DNA from: Serratia sp. H1w
GTDB lineage: Bacteria; Pseudomonadota; Gammaproteobacteria; Enterobacterales; Enterobacteriaceae
Assembly: GCF_000633355.1 (NCBI RefSeq)
Contig: NZ_AYMQ01000055.1
Span: 1 to 64,000, forward strand
Length of the DNA stretch: 64,000 nt
Direction: 5' to 3'
In this document: positions 17,380 through 26,341 of the stretch, in pieces
How the letters are laid out: the number at the start of each line of letters is the position of its first letter
How positions within the stretch are numbered: the first letter of the stretch is position 1
The notes under the pieces: model-generated
What the model saw: the letters and a program-made list of their open reading frames with translations, nothing else
Databases searched by the model: none
Told to the model about the DNA's origin: nothing
Program-made: the position numbers and the translations under genes

Positions 17380-18170
17380 AAGATATTGTGATCAAAACGC
17401 CGCAGGAGATTGCCATCATGCGTCACTCCGGCGCACTGCTGGCCAAGGTGTTTGCTATGCTCGACGAGGTGATCGGTGAGGGGATCACCACCATGGAAAT
17501 CAATGACCGTACCGAAGCCTTTATCGTTAATGAGCTGAAATCGCGCCCCGCCAGCAAAGGCCAGTATGATTTCCCTTACGTGCTCAATACCTCGATCGAC
17601 GAGGTGATCTGCCACGGTATCCCTTCCGCCAGCAAAATCCTGCGTTCCGGAATGATCGTCAACGTAGATATTACGCTGGAAAACAACGGGTTTATTGCCG
17701 ACTCCAGCAAGATGTATTGCATCGGCCAGATCACCCCGGTGGCCAAGCGGCTGGTCAATAACGTGTATGAGTCGATGTGGCAAGGTATCCGAACCGTGAA
17801 GCCTGGTGCTACGCTAGGTGACATCGGCCACGCCATCCAGCGCCATGCCGAACAGGCGGGTTACAGCGTGGTACGGGAATATTGCGGACATGGCATTGGC
17901 CGCGAAATGCACGAAGGCCCGGCGGTGCTGCACTTCGGCCAGCCTGGCACCGGCACGGTGTTGCAGGAAGGCATGGTGTTTACCATCGAACCGATGATTA
18001 ACCAGGGCGACCACCGCATCAAACAGAAGAAAGATGGTTGGACCGTGGTCACCCGCGATAAAAAACTTTCCGCCCAATGGGAGCATACTGTGGCGGTCAC
18101 TGCCGACGGCGTGGAGATCCTGACGCTGCGCGCAGAAGAACGTGAGGCGGGATATCAGGAACGCTATTAA
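17376..18170 (+). CDS. Type I methionine aminopeptidase (second copy type, Map2)
   Basis: 264 residues, like E. coli Map in length. All five metal ligands are present: D98, D109, H172, E205 and E236, as well as His80 near the substrate site (EVICHGIP). It removes N-terminal methionine from nascent proteins. The start is GTG 17376 within the stop codon of the ParD-like gene, with AAGGAG at 17362. The housekeeping map gene normally sits next to rpsB; this copy, coupled to a ParD-like gene, is probably an accessory paralogue with altered targets (inference). Confidence 0.93.
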   Translation: MKDIVIKTPQEIAIMRHSGALLAKVFAMLDEVIGEGITTMEINDRTEAFIVNELKSRPASKGQYDFPYVLNTSIDEVICHGIPSASKILRSGMIVNVDITLENNGFIADSSKMYCIGQITPVAKRLVNNVYESMWQGIRTVKPGATLGDIGHAIQRHAEQAGYSVVREYCGHGIGREMHEGPAVLHFGQPGTGTVLQEGMVFTIEPMINQGDHRIKQKKDGWTVVTRDKKLSAQWEHTVAVTADGVEILTLRAEEREAGYQERY

Positions 18171-18215
18171 CAATTAAACTCCCGTTACAATCAGGCGGGT
18201 GACATGGAGATGGGC

Positions 18216-19913
18216 ATGACGCAGGCATTTATCACTCAGTTGAAAAATATCGTCGGTAGTGCGCAAGTGCTGACCGGCGAGCGTAGCACCGAACGTTATC
18301 GCAAAGGCTTCCGCTCCGGCGGTGGCAAGGCATTAGCCGTAGTGTTCCCCACCCGCCTGCTGCAATTGTGGCAGATCCTGCAAACCTGCGTCGCTGCTGA
18401 CAAGATTGTCATTATGCAGGCGGCCAATACCGGTTTGACCGAAGGCTCCACCCCCAGCGGCCAGGATTATGATCGCGAGATTGTGATCGTCAGCACCTTG
18501 CGGCTCGATCATATTCAGGTGTTGGATAACGGCAAGCAGGTGGTCGGTTTCCCTGGCAGTACGCTCAATAAGCTGGAAAGGTTGCTGAAACCCTATGGCC
18601 GCGAACCGCACTCGGTGATCGGTTCTTCGTGCATTGGCGCTTCGGTGATCGGTGGGATATGCAACAACTCTGGCGGGGCGCTGGTCAAACGCGGCCCGGC
18701 CTATACCGAAATGGCACTGTACGCCAAACTGGACGCCGATGGTCAGCTACGGTTGGTCAATCATCTGGGGATCAAGCTGGGCGATACGCCGGAAGAGATC
18801 CTCACCCGGCTGGAAAAGGGTGATTACCGGCCTACGGATGTTGAACACGGCGAGCTGCGCGCTTCGGATAACGAATACGCCAGCCGGGTACGTGATGTGG
18901 ATGCCGACACCCCTTCCCGTTTTAACGCCGATAAACGCCGCCTGTTCGAAGCCTCCGGCTGTGCCGGTAAGCTGGCGGTGTTTGCGGTACGTCTGGATAC
19001 CTTTGCCAAAGAAGACAAAGAGCAGGTGTTCTATATCGGTACCAACGATACCGCCGTCTTGACCGAGCTGCGCCGCCATATGCTCAGCCAATTTGAGAAT
19101 CTGCCGGTGGCGGGTGAGTATATGCACCGCGATATTTTCGATATCGCCGAGGTGTATGGCAAAGACACCTTTATGATGATCGACAAGCTCGGCACCGATC
19201 AGATGCCGCGCTTCTTCACCCTGAAGGGCCGGGTGGACGCCACGCTGAATAAACTGCCGCTGCTCCCGCACAATCTCACCGACAGTCTGATGCAAAAGCT
19301 GAGCAAGTTGGCTCCTAACCACCTGCCGCCGCGTATGAAACAGTATCGCCAACGCTTTGAGCACCACCTGCTGCTGAAAATGGCCGGACCGGGGATAGCG
19401 GAGGCCCAACAGTATCTGCAAAGCTACTTTGCCCAGGCAGAGGGGGACTTTTTCGTCTGTACGCCCGAAGAAGGCAAGAAAGCGTTCCTGCATCGTTTTG
19501 CCGCAGCGGGAGCCGCCGTGCGTTATCACGCGGTACATGCCGATAAGGTAGAAGATATTTTGGCATTGGATATCGCCTTACGCCGCAACGATAGCGAATG
19601 GTTCGAAACCCTGCCCGCGGAAATCGACAGCCAACTGGTGCACAAGCTGTATTACGGCCACTTTATGTGCCACGTATTCCACCAGGATTACGTAGTGAAA
19701 AAAGGGGCAGACAGCCATGCGCTGAAGGAGCAGATGTTGGCGATCCTCAATCAGCGTGGTGCGGAGTATCCCGCCGAGCACAACGTCGGCCATCTGTATC
19801 ATGCCAAAGCCGATTTACAGGCGTTCTATCAGGATGCCGATCCCACCAACAGTTTTAACCCCGGCATTGGTAAAACCAGTAAGCAAAAACACTGGGGTAA
19901 CAACATCCAGTAA
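18216..19913 (+). CDS. dld: Quinone-dependent D-lactate dehydrogenase
   Basis: 565 residues (E. coli Dld 571). FAD-binding PCMH-type domain at the N-terminus (AVVFPTRLLQLWQILQTC, QAANTGLTEGSTPSGQDYD, GFPGSTLNKLERLL, GSSCIGASVIGGICNNSGG), then a membrane-binding and cap region. A peripheral inner-membrane enzyme that oxidises D-lactate to pyruvate and passes electrons to ubiquinone. ATG 18216 has GGAG nine bases before it; four more codons are open upstream. Monocistronic; followed by a repeat element. Confidence 0.96.
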   Translation: MTQAFITQLKNIVGSAQVLTGERSTERYRKGFRSGGGKALAVVFPTRLLQLWQILQTCVAADKIVIMQAANTGLTEGSTPSGQDYDREIVIVSTLRLDHIQVLDNGKQVVGFPGSTLNKLERLLKPYGREPHSVIGSSCIGASVIGGICNNSGGALVKRGPAYTEMALYAKLDADGQLRLVNHLGIKLGDTPEEILTRLEKGDYRPTDVEHGELRASDNEYASRVRDVDADTPSRFNADKRRLFEASGCAGKLAVFAVRLDTFAKEDKEQVFYIGTNDTAVLTELRRHMLSQFENLPVAGEYMHRDIFDIAEVYGKDTFMMIDKLGTDQMPRFFTLKGRVDATLNKLPLLPHNLTDSLMQKLSKLAPNHLPPRMKQYRQRFEHHLLLKMAGPGIAEAQQYLQSYFAQAEGDFFVCTPEEGKKAFLHRFAAAGAAVRYHAVHADKVEDILALDIALRRNDSEWFETLPAEIDSQLVHKLYYGHFMCHVFHQDYVVKKGADSHALKEQMLAILNQRGAEYPAEHNVGHLYHAKADLQAFYQDADPTNSFNPGIGKTSKQKHWGNNIQ

Positions 19914-19920
19914 CATTTTA

Positions 19921-20082
19921 TCCTGCCCCTCACCCTAACCCTCTCCCCAAGGAGAGGGGACTGAACGTGCTACACATTGACTTCTGCACCTACCTGCGGC
20001 TCTGGGCACACTCCCTCTCCCCATCACTGCGCATATAGTATCCCTAAGCTCTATATCGGGAGAGGGCTGGGGTGAGGGGCTA
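19921..20082. repeat. Palindromic repeat, divergent copy C
   Basis: Outer arms CCCCTCACCCTAACCCTCTC (left, ~19926) and GAGAGGGCTGGGGTGAGGGG (right, ~20060-20079) mirror each other. The left arm is followed by GAGGGGACTGAACGTGCTAC, also found with the 10.2-kb and 39.7-kb copies. The GCATGC core is absent, and instead there is a unique stretch containing CTCCCTCTCCCC and TATAGTATCC...CTATATCGG. It is therefore a rearranged member of the family. Confidence 0.7.
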
Positions 20083-20225
20083 TTTCGATATATTAGGCCC
20101 CCTCATGCGGGGTGCTGACGCGCTACCGCCCTTTTTGCCCCTCCTTCTTAGCCCTGTCGTCTAGACTTAATGTTCTGCATAAGGCGTCTGTCAGGCGTCA
20201 ACATGAGCGACGAAAGGAGCATTTC

Positions 20226-21599
20226 ATGCCGTACCAGACAGTAAACCCTTTTAATAATCAGCTAATTAAAGAATATACCCCGCATAACGACGATCAGGTG
20301 GAGCGGGCCTTGGCACAAGCCGATGCGCTTTATCACTCCGACTGGGCCAAAGGTGATATCACTCAGCGCCTGCCGGTGCTACACAAATTGGCCGATCTGA
20401 TGGACAGCCGGGTGGAGGAACTGGCTAACATTGCCAGCGTTGAGATGGGTAAACTCATCGCCCAAAGCCGTGGCGAGGTCAAACTGTGCGCCCAGATTGC
20501 GCGTTACTACGCCGATAATGCGCAAAAATTCCTGGCTCCGGTACGCTATGAGTCCAGCCTTGGCGAAGCCTGGGTGGAGCATCATCCCATTGGCGTGTTG
20601 ATGGCGGTCGAGCCCTGGAACTTCCCTTTTTACCAACTGATGCGCGTGCTAGCCCCTAATCTGGCGGCTGGCAACCCGGTGTTGGTCAAACATGCCAGCA
20701 TCGTGCCGCACTGCGCCGAAGCGTTCGAAAAGCTGGTCCATGAAGCCGGCGCGCCAAAAGGTGCCTATACCAACCTGTATATTTCCCAGGATCAGGTAGC
20801 CGATATCATCGCCGACGATCGGGTGCAAGGTGTGGCGCTGACCGGTTCGGAAAAAGCGGGCAGCATAGTGGCGGCTCAGGCAGCCAAAAAGCTGAAAAAG
20901 GCTACGCTGGAGCTTGGCGGTAACGACGTTTTCGTGGTGCTGGATGACTGCGATCTGGATAAAGCTGCCAAGGTGGGCGCGCAGGCAAGGCTGAACAATG
21001 CCGGGCAGGTGTGTACCGCCGCCAAGCGTTTTATCGTGCAGGAGAAAGTGGCAGAACAGTTCCTGCAAAAGCTCACCGACCATTTCCGCGCGGTGAAAAT
21101 GGGCGATCCACTGGACGCATCAACTACGCTCGGCCCGCTATCCTCCAAGTCCGCTCTGGAAGGGCTGATCGAACAGGTCAATGACGCGGTGAAACAAGGG
21201 GCCAAACTGCATCTGGGCGGCAAAGCGCTCCAGCATGAGGGTAACTTCTTCGAACCGACCATTCTCACGCATATCAGCCGTGACAACCCGGCCTATTTTA
21301 CTGAATTCTTCGGCCCGGTGGCTCAGATCTACGTGGTGAAAAATGACGAAGAGATCGTTAAGCTGGCTAATGACTCCCACTACGGGCTTGGCGGTGCCAT
21401 CTTCAGTAGCAATATCGAGCGCGCCAAAAAGCTGGCCTCCGGTATCGAAACCGGCATGGTGTATATCAACTCATTGACCGATACCGCGCCTGAATTGCCG
21501 TTTGGCGGTGTGAAACGTTCCGGCTTTGGCCGCGAACTGTCGGATCTGGGGATCAAGGAGTTTGTGAACCAGAAACTGGTGGTGGTGAGCAATAGCTAA
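20226..21599 (+). CDS. NAD(P)-dependent succinate-semialdehyde-type aldehyde dehydrogenase
   Basis: 457 residues with an AAGGAG ribosome site before ATG 20226 (an upstream frame to 20112 looks non-coding). Aldehyde dehydrogenase superfamily: EPWNFPFYQLMR, ALTGSEKAGSIVAAQAAK, general base E229 in LELGGNDVF, catalytic C263 in NAGQVCTAAKR, FGPVAQIY and the C-terminal PFGGVKRSGFGRELS. The best known relative is E. coli Sad (YneI), which oxidises succinate semialdehyde, but substrate choice is not certain. No GABA genes lie beside it. Confidence 0.9.
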   Translation: MPYQTVNPFNNQLIKEYTPHNDDQVERALAQADALYHSDWAKGDITQRLPVLHKLADLMDSRVEELANIASVEMGKLIAQSRGEVKLCAQIARYYADNAQKFLAPVRYESSLGEAWVEHHPIGVLMAVEPWNFPFYQLMRVLAPNLAAGNPVLVKHASIVPHCAEAFEKLVHEAGAPKGAYTNLYISQDQVADIIADDRVQGVALTGSEKAGSIVAAQAAKKLKKATLELGGNDVFVVLDDCDLDKAAKVGAQARLNNAGQVCTAAKRFIVQEKVAEQFLQKLTDHFRAVKMGDPLDASTTLGPLSSKSALEGLIEQVNDAVKQGAKLHLGGKALQHEGNFFEPTILTHISRDNPAYFTEFFGPVAQIYVVKNDEEIVKLANDSHYGLGGAIFSSNIERAKKLASGIETGMVYINSLTDTAPELPFGGVKRSGFGRELSDLGIKEFVNQKLVVVSNS

Positions 21600-21610
21600 T
21601 GCTTTAGCCT

Positions 21611-21643
21611 GACGTTCCCTCTCCTTTTCAGGAGAGGGAAACC
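21611..21643. repeat. Short palindromic repeat (arm fragment)
   Basis: GTTCCCTCTCC...GGAGAGGGAAAC: a 10-bp inverted pair around TTTTCA, the same GGGAGAGGG arm as in the dispersed element. It lies between the stops of the aldehyde dehydrogenase and the malY-like gene, so it could serve as a bidirectional terminator. Confidence 0.6.
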
Positions 21644-21649
21644 CAAATC

Positions 21650-22828
21650 CTACGGATTAAGCTTGGCCAGCCCCTCAACGGCCATTTCAAGATAGGCGCG
21701 TGGGCAGCCGAGGTTGATGCGGATAAATCCCTCCCCCTGCTCGCCGAATGCACACCCCATCGAAGGCGCAATCTTGGCCTGCTGACGCAGGGCTAACTGC
21801 AAAGCTTCATCATCCAACCCCAACGCACGGCAATCCAGCCAGGCCAGGTAAGTGCCCTGAGCGGTCACCATTCGGCACCAGGGAACCGCCTGCTCCAACG
21901 CCTGTGCAAACCAGCGCCGATTCTCGGCCAGATAAGCCAGCAAGGCATCCAGCCACGGGCCGCCCTGTTGGTAGGCTGCGGTCGCCGCCGTCATGGAAAG
22001 CGCGTTGAAAACATCCAGCCCGTGCGCATTGAGCCGTTTGACAAATTGCTCACGCAGCGCCGTATGCGGGATCAAGAAGTTGGAGATGCGCAGCGACGAC
22101 AGCCCAAAGGTTTTACTGGCCGAGGTTGCCACAATCACCCTATCGTGCCACTGCGGCCCAAGGTGTAACACCGAGGTAAAGCGAGCTTCCGGCAGTATCA
22201 AATCCGCCCAGATCTCATCAGAGATCACCGTCACCCCGTGTTGCTGGCATAGCGTCAGCAATTGCGTCAGTTCCTGCCGATCCCAGCAACGGCCGGTCGG
22301 GTTATGTGGATTGCACAACACCAGTAACGGCGGCTTCTCGCGCTGCAACAACTCGACCAACTGGATAAAGTCAAAGTGATACTCTCCTTCCCGCTCCTGT
22401 AGCGGATTCTCCAGTACCCGTCGGCCATTGAGAGTGATCACCTTCTTGAAGGAGCCGTAATAAGGCCCTTGTACCACGACGCCATCACCGGGTTGACTGA
22501 GCATCTGGATCAGCAGCGCAATCCCCGGTACAACCCCTTCGATCGAGGTGAACCATTGCCGCTCGAGCGATAATTGGTGACGTTGAGCAAACCACTCAAT
22601 GGCAGCACGATAGTAGTCATCATCACGCTCGCTATAGCCAAATACGCCATGATCGACGCGCGCATGCAGCGCCTGCTGCACCGCCTGCGGGCAAGGAAAG
22701 TCAAAGTCGGACACCCACATCGGCAACAGATCGGTTTCACTCAATTGCAGATAGTGCTCCATGAAATCCCATTTCACCGAGCTGGTGTGATGGCGATCGA
22801 CCACCTGGTTGAAATCAGGCTGCTTCAT
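21650..22828 (-). CDS. MalY/PatB-type PLP C-S lyase (cystathionine beta-lyase-like)
   Basis: 392 residues, fold type I. Family motifs: LLPMWVSDFDFPCPQAVQQAL, GVFGYSERDDDYYRAA, LCNPHNPTGRCW, ISDEIWADLIL and the PLP lysine K239 in TSASKTFGLSSLR. MalY/PatB proteins cleave cystathionine and other S-conjugates to a thiol, pyruvate and ammonia; E. coli MalY also blocks MalT. It overlaps the nhaC gene by 14 bases on the same strand, so both are one operon downstream of a LacI-type regulator, much as malXY follows MalI in E. coli. Confidence 0.9.
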   Translation of the reverse strand: MKQPDFNQVVDRHHTSSVKWDFMEHYLQLSETDLLPMWVSDFDFPCPQAVQQALHARVDHGVFGYSERDDDYYRAAIEWFAQRHQLSLERQWFTSIEGVVPGIALLIQMLSQPGDGVVVQGPYYGSFKKVITLNGRRVLENPLQEREGEYHFDFIQLVELLQREKPPLLVLCNPHNPTGRCWDRQELTQLLTLCQQHGVTVISDEIWADLILPEARFTSVLHLGPQWHDRVIVATSASKTFGLSSLRISNFLIPHTALREQFVKRLNAHGLDVFNALSMTAATAAYQQGGPWLDALLAYLAENRRWFAQALEQAVPWCRMVTAQGTYLAWLDCRALGLDDEALQLALRQQAKIAPSMGCAFGEQGEGFIRINLGCPRAYLEMAVEGLAKLNP

Positions 22829-24263
22829 TTGGCGTCTCCTGTTGCTGAACCTCTGGGGCTAGTTTGGCGATGCCAAAACCAGTAAAACCGTAAATCAAGG
22901 CGAAGAAGACCGCCGCATAACACTGTACCGCCCAAGGCAACAGATCCAGGGTGCTGACACCCAACGTTGTCGCCATATAAACACCCGCCGCCGTCCAGGG
23001 AATAAGGGGTTCAATCACCGTTCCGGCGTCTTCGATGGTGCGTGACAGGTTGGTGTTGTCCAATCCCATACGGCGATAAGCGTCCTTATACAGCTCTGCC
23101 GGAATGAGCAGCGCCAACTTGCCATCGCTGGTAGCCCCGGTGACCAGGATCGTGGTTCCCACCGTGGCAGCGATCAGTTGGCCCGTGGTATGCACCACTT
23201 GCAGCAACCGGTTGATAATTACCGTCAGCGCACCGGTCAACGTCAGCGCTCCAGCAAACGAGAAGGCACACAATACCAGCAGGATGGTACTCATCATTGA
23301 GAACATGCCACCCCGGTTAAGCAAGCGCGGAACATCGGCGATCACGCCGCTGATATCGTGCCCACGTTCAGCAAACATCGACAGATTGAAGCCATCCATC
23401 AACGCGTTCAGGCCTTGCTGCAGGTTAAAGCCCTGCATTACCACGGCGAGACCGATCGCCAGCACGCAGGCCGCCAGCATGACAGGGATCACTGGCCGTT
23501 TGGTCACTGCGCCCCACAGCACCAGCACCGGTGGCAGGATCAGCAGCAGGTTGAAATGGTACAAGCTTTCCAAGCCTGCAATGATGTCGGTCACCCGTTG
23601 TGGCGTGGCAACCGTCCCCACCACGCTGCTATGACCCGCGATCAGATAAACGGTTGCTGCCAGCACAAAGCTGGGCAGTGTGGTGTACATCAGGTGTTTG
23701 ATATGTGCATAGAGATCGGTTTCGGCCACGATAGCGGCAAAGTTGGTCGAATCCGACAGCGGAGAGATTTTATCGCCGAAGTAGGCACCGGAAACCACCG
23801 CGCCCGCCGCCGCTGCCAATGGCACATCCAGCCCTGCTGCAACCCCCATCAGCGCGACGCCGACGGTCCCCGCAGATCCCCATGAAGTGCCGGTACAGAC
23901 GGAAATCACGCTGGTGAGGAAGAAGGCCGCGATCAGAATATATTGCGGGCTGATCACTTTCAGCCCCCAGTACACCATGTAAGGAATGGTGCCGCTGATC
24001 ATCCAGGTGCCAATCAGCCCGCCGACGCAGATCAGGATCATGATCACCGGCATGGCCTTGGCCAGTTTGCTGACGATCGAGTTGATAATGTCATCCCAGC
24101 GATAGCCCTGCCACAATGCCAGCCCGGCAGCAACGGCCGCCGAAAGCAGTAACAGCGGTTCAATACGTAATTCCCACACTCCATAACCGACGATCAACAG
24201 CGTCAGCATGGCAACGATCGGCAGCAAAGCCAGCCAAAGGTTGAGCGTTTTCTTACCATCCAT
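22815..24263 (-). CDS. nhaC: Na+/H+ antiporter, NhaC family
   Basis: 482 residues with about 12 membrane helices. Landmarks of NhaC: CTGTSWGSAGTVGVALMGVA, SGAYFGDKISPLSDSTNFAA and the repeat-related TSDGKLALLIPAELY and DAGTVIEPLIPWTAAGVYMA. NhaC-family carriers exchange sodium for protons, or malate for lactate in the MleN branch. ATG 24263 has GGGGTGA six bases before it. The overlap with the C-S lyase gene suggests it may move a substrate or product of that enzyme rather than only sodium (inference). Confidence 0.92.
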   Translation of the reverse strand: MDGKKTLNLWLALLPIVAMLTLLIVGYGVWELRIEPLLLLSAAVAAGLALWQGYRWDDIINSIVSKLAKAMPVIMILICVGGLIGTWMISGTIPYMVYWGLKVISPQYILIAAFFLTSVISVCTGTSWGSAGTVGVALMGVAAGLDVPLAAAAGAVVSGAYFGDKISPLSDSTNFAAIVAETDLYAHIKHLMYTTLPSFVLAATVYLIAGHSSVVGTVATPQRVTDIIAGLESLYHFNLLLILPPVLVLWGAVTKRPVIPVMLAACVLAIGLAVVMQGFNLQQGLNALMDGFNLSMFAERGHDISGVIADVPRLLNRGGMFSMMSTILLVLCAFSFAGALTLTGALTVIINRLLQVVHTTGQLIAATVGTTILVTGATSDGKLALLIPAELYKDAYRRMGLDNTNLSRTIEDAGTVIEPLIPWTAAGVYMATTLGVSTLDLLPWAVQCYAAVFFALIYGFTGFGIAKLAPEVQQQETPNEAA

Positions 24264-24340
24264 AGGTCACCCCGAGTTGTTATTGATGTGCCGCTAGCGT
24301 AGTGGTTCCAGCTTTACCGGGGTGTGAGCTAGCGCCTCAA

Positions 24341-24362
24341 GCCATGTAACCGCTTTCATGGC
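24341..24362. promoter_or_regulatory. LacI/GalR-type operator upstream of nhaC
   Basis: The 16-mer ATGTAACCGCTTTCAT fits the GalR/GalS consensus GTGKAANCGNTTNCAC at every informative position except the two ends. With the flanks it forms a 22-bp dyad from GCCATG to CATGGC (10 of 12 half-site bases symmetric). It lies between the LacI-family gene and nhaC, about 80 bases before the nhaC start, so it is the likely site of that repressor. Confidence 0.7.
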
Positions 24363-24396
24363 GCATAACTTTGTGATGTAGATCTCGGTACAGGCA

Positions 24397-25410
24397 CTAG
24401 ACAGGCGATCCCTGCCAGCGAGTAACCGAGTCACGCAGCACCAGTTCGGCGCTAAACATGTTATTTTGCGGCGGTAGCCCAAGCTGTTGCTGGCTCAGCA
24501 GTGCCAGCTTGGCCGCCCGTTTGGCCATACGTTCGATGGGATAGTGCATGGTACTTAACGCCGGATACAGATAGCGCGCCAGCACCACATCATCAAAGCC
24601 GATAATCGACAACTGCTGCGGCAAGGGGATTTGGCGCTGATGCAAGGCTCGCATCATGCCGGCGGCCATCACGTCGTTAAACGTCACCGCGGCCGTAAAG
24701 TGATGATTGCTGGAAAGTATTTGCTCTGCGGCCAATTCGCCCCCCTCCTCATCAAAGGGCACGCTAATCACCCACTCTCCTGGAACGTCGATCCCCGCCT
24801 GTGCCATCGCGTTGCGATAGCCTTGCAAACGCAGCTTGCGATCATCGATAGGCAAATCGGCGGTCACACAGGCAATGCGCCGATGCCCCTGTTGCAGCAA
24901 ATATTCGGTCGAAGCCTGAGCCGCACTGACGTTATCCAGCCAGACGCAGCGGTTGGCAATGGCAGGAAAGTAGCGATTGATGATGACCATTCCGGGGGTA
25001 TGCGCGGCATAGCGCAGCACATCGGCATCGCTCATGCGGGTGATATGGGCGACAATCGCCTCACAACCCTGATTAATCAAAAAATCCAACCCGGCCTTTT
25101 CGCGCTCCGCCTGATGCCCACCACTGCACACCATCAGCTTGGCCCCTTCTTTGCGGGTCACTTCCTCCACCCCACGAGCCAGACGCGAGAAAAAGGGATC
25201 GGCCAGGTTACCGGTCAACAGCCCCAGCATGTTGCCACTGCGTTTGGCTAACGCCAGTGCCGCCGCGTTGCGGTGGTAATTAAACTCGCGCATCGCTTTT
25301 TCGACACGTTCGCGGGTCACCGGCTCGACATAGGCGGTATTGTTGATCACCCGAGAGACCGTCGCAGCGGAAACCCCGGCTCGCTGCGCCACCTCTTTCA
25401 TTGTCGCCAT
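24397..25410 (-). CDS. LacI/GalR-family transcriptional repressor
   Basis: 337 residues. DNA-binding HTH and hinge at residues 1-55 (TMKEVAQRAGVSAATVSRVI, then RVEKAMREFNYHRNAAALAL), then a sugar-binding-protein-like core with LLTGNLADPFFSRLARGVEE, GYRNAMAQAGI, AAVTFNDVMAAG and IIGFDDVVLARYLYPALSTM. I chose ATG 25410 because it has GGAACA upstream; ATG 25422 adds four residues. The operator at 24341-24362 downstream of this gene points to control of nhaC-malY. The effector is unknown. Confidence 0.9.
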   Translation of the reverse strand: MATMKEVAQRAGVSAATVSRVINNTAYVEPVTRERVEKAMREFNYHRNAAALALAKRSGNMLGLLTGNLADPFFSRLARGVEEVTRKEGAKLMVCSGGHQAEREKAGLDFLINQGCEAIVAHITRMSDADVLRYAAHTPGMVIINRYFPAIANRCVWLDNVSAAQASTEYLLQQGHRRIACVTADLPIDDRKLRLQGYRNAMAQAGIDVPGEWVISVPFDEEGGELAAEQILSSNHHFTAAVTFNDVMAAGMMRALHQRQIPLPQQLSIIGFDDVVLARYLYPALSTMHYPIERMAKRAAKLALLSQQQLGLPPQNNMFSAELVLRDSVTRWQGSPV

Positions 25411-25493
25411 CAATTGTTCCATTTAATACTATTTATTGGGTTGATAATAAGCAGGCGGGAACAACAAATCCAGATGGGTGAGTACGGCTTCTT

Positions 25494-25531
25494 GCAATAA
25501 AAAACCCCTCAAACCACAGGGTATGAGGGGT
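25494..25531 (-). terminator. Rho-independent terminator of yohC
   Basis: On the minus strand a 9-bp stem AACCCCTCA/TGAGGGGTT (25502-25510 and 25523-25531) is followed by TTTTTTATT. It lies 17 bases after the yohC stop. Confidence 0.85.
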
Positions 25532-25547
25532 TACGATCGCGCTAACG

Positions 25548-26138
25548 TTAAAATAGCCAGGAACCATACCCCCATAGCAGCACCGTCAGCCCTAACAGCA
25601 GCTCAAGTACCAGAATGCCGATAGCCAAGGTCGAACTCGAGAAAATAAACCCCTCTTGACGGTCGATATTCAGGAAGTGCGGGATGCCGAGATACAGCAG
25701 ATAGCCCGAGTAGGCCAGACCGATAACCCCGACAAACAGACACAGCCAGACCACCGGATACAGCGCAATCAGACCACTAAGGAACATCGGGGTAGCGACA
25801 TAGCCCGCAAACACCATGCACAGATGCAGGCTTGGCCGCGACTCATAACGTCGGGCCATCCAGTGGATCACTTTGCCCATGACTGCCACACCGGCCAGCA
25901 TCAGCAGATAAAATGCCACAGCGGTGTAGAACGCGGTGAACATATCCAGGCGGATCGCCTGCCCCTCACCAGAAAGCCAGCCCGTCTGAGTGGTACCGAT
26001 GAACGCACTGATGACCGGTATCAACGCCATTAACAACACGTGGTGGGTGTATAGGTGCGTGACGCTTTCATTCTCGCTTTTGATCTGTTTTAACTCGGCA
26101 TTGGGATGTGCCAACAGACCCCAGACATGATTGACCAT
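25548..26138 (-). CDS. yohC: Yip1-family inner-membrane protein YohC
   Basis: 196 residues, the same size as E. coli YohC. Starts MVNHVWGLLAHPNAELKQI, then five hydrophobic segments, the Yip1 layout. ATG 26138 has a strong AGGAGG ribosome site; 16 upstream codons in frame are ignored. Function is not established; Yip1-domain proteins in bacteria are small integral membrane proteins. Confidence 0.88.
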   Translation of the reverse strand: MVNHVWGLLAHPNAELKQIKSENESVTHLYTHHVLLMALIPVISAFIGTTQTGWLSGEGQAIRLDMFTAFYTAVAFYLLMLAGVAVMGKVIHWMARRYESRPSLHLCMVFAGYVATPMFLSGLIALYPVVWLCLFVGVIGLAYSGYLLYLGIPHFLNIDRQEGFIFSSSTLAIGILVLELLLGLTVLLWGYGSWLF

Positions 26139-26341
26139 GAGACACCTCCTCATTTCGCCGCAACCGCAATCGGCGAACGGAAACACACCACTGGCGGCTC
26201 AAACACCGCGCGAGGGTTGCGGTTAGAGGACTCTAGCCCCTGGTTCAATTATAGTCTTTGGCCGAAAAAACGTACGCTCCCGCGGCCAGTAGGTTACTCT
26301 GACTATAATCAATATGTTGCGCTATCCGATGGAGGGAAACC

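Noticed and set aside
18747-19538. 263-codon minus-strand frame opposite dld
   Set aside because: Shadow of dld, which is full-length and has clear FAD-binding motifs.
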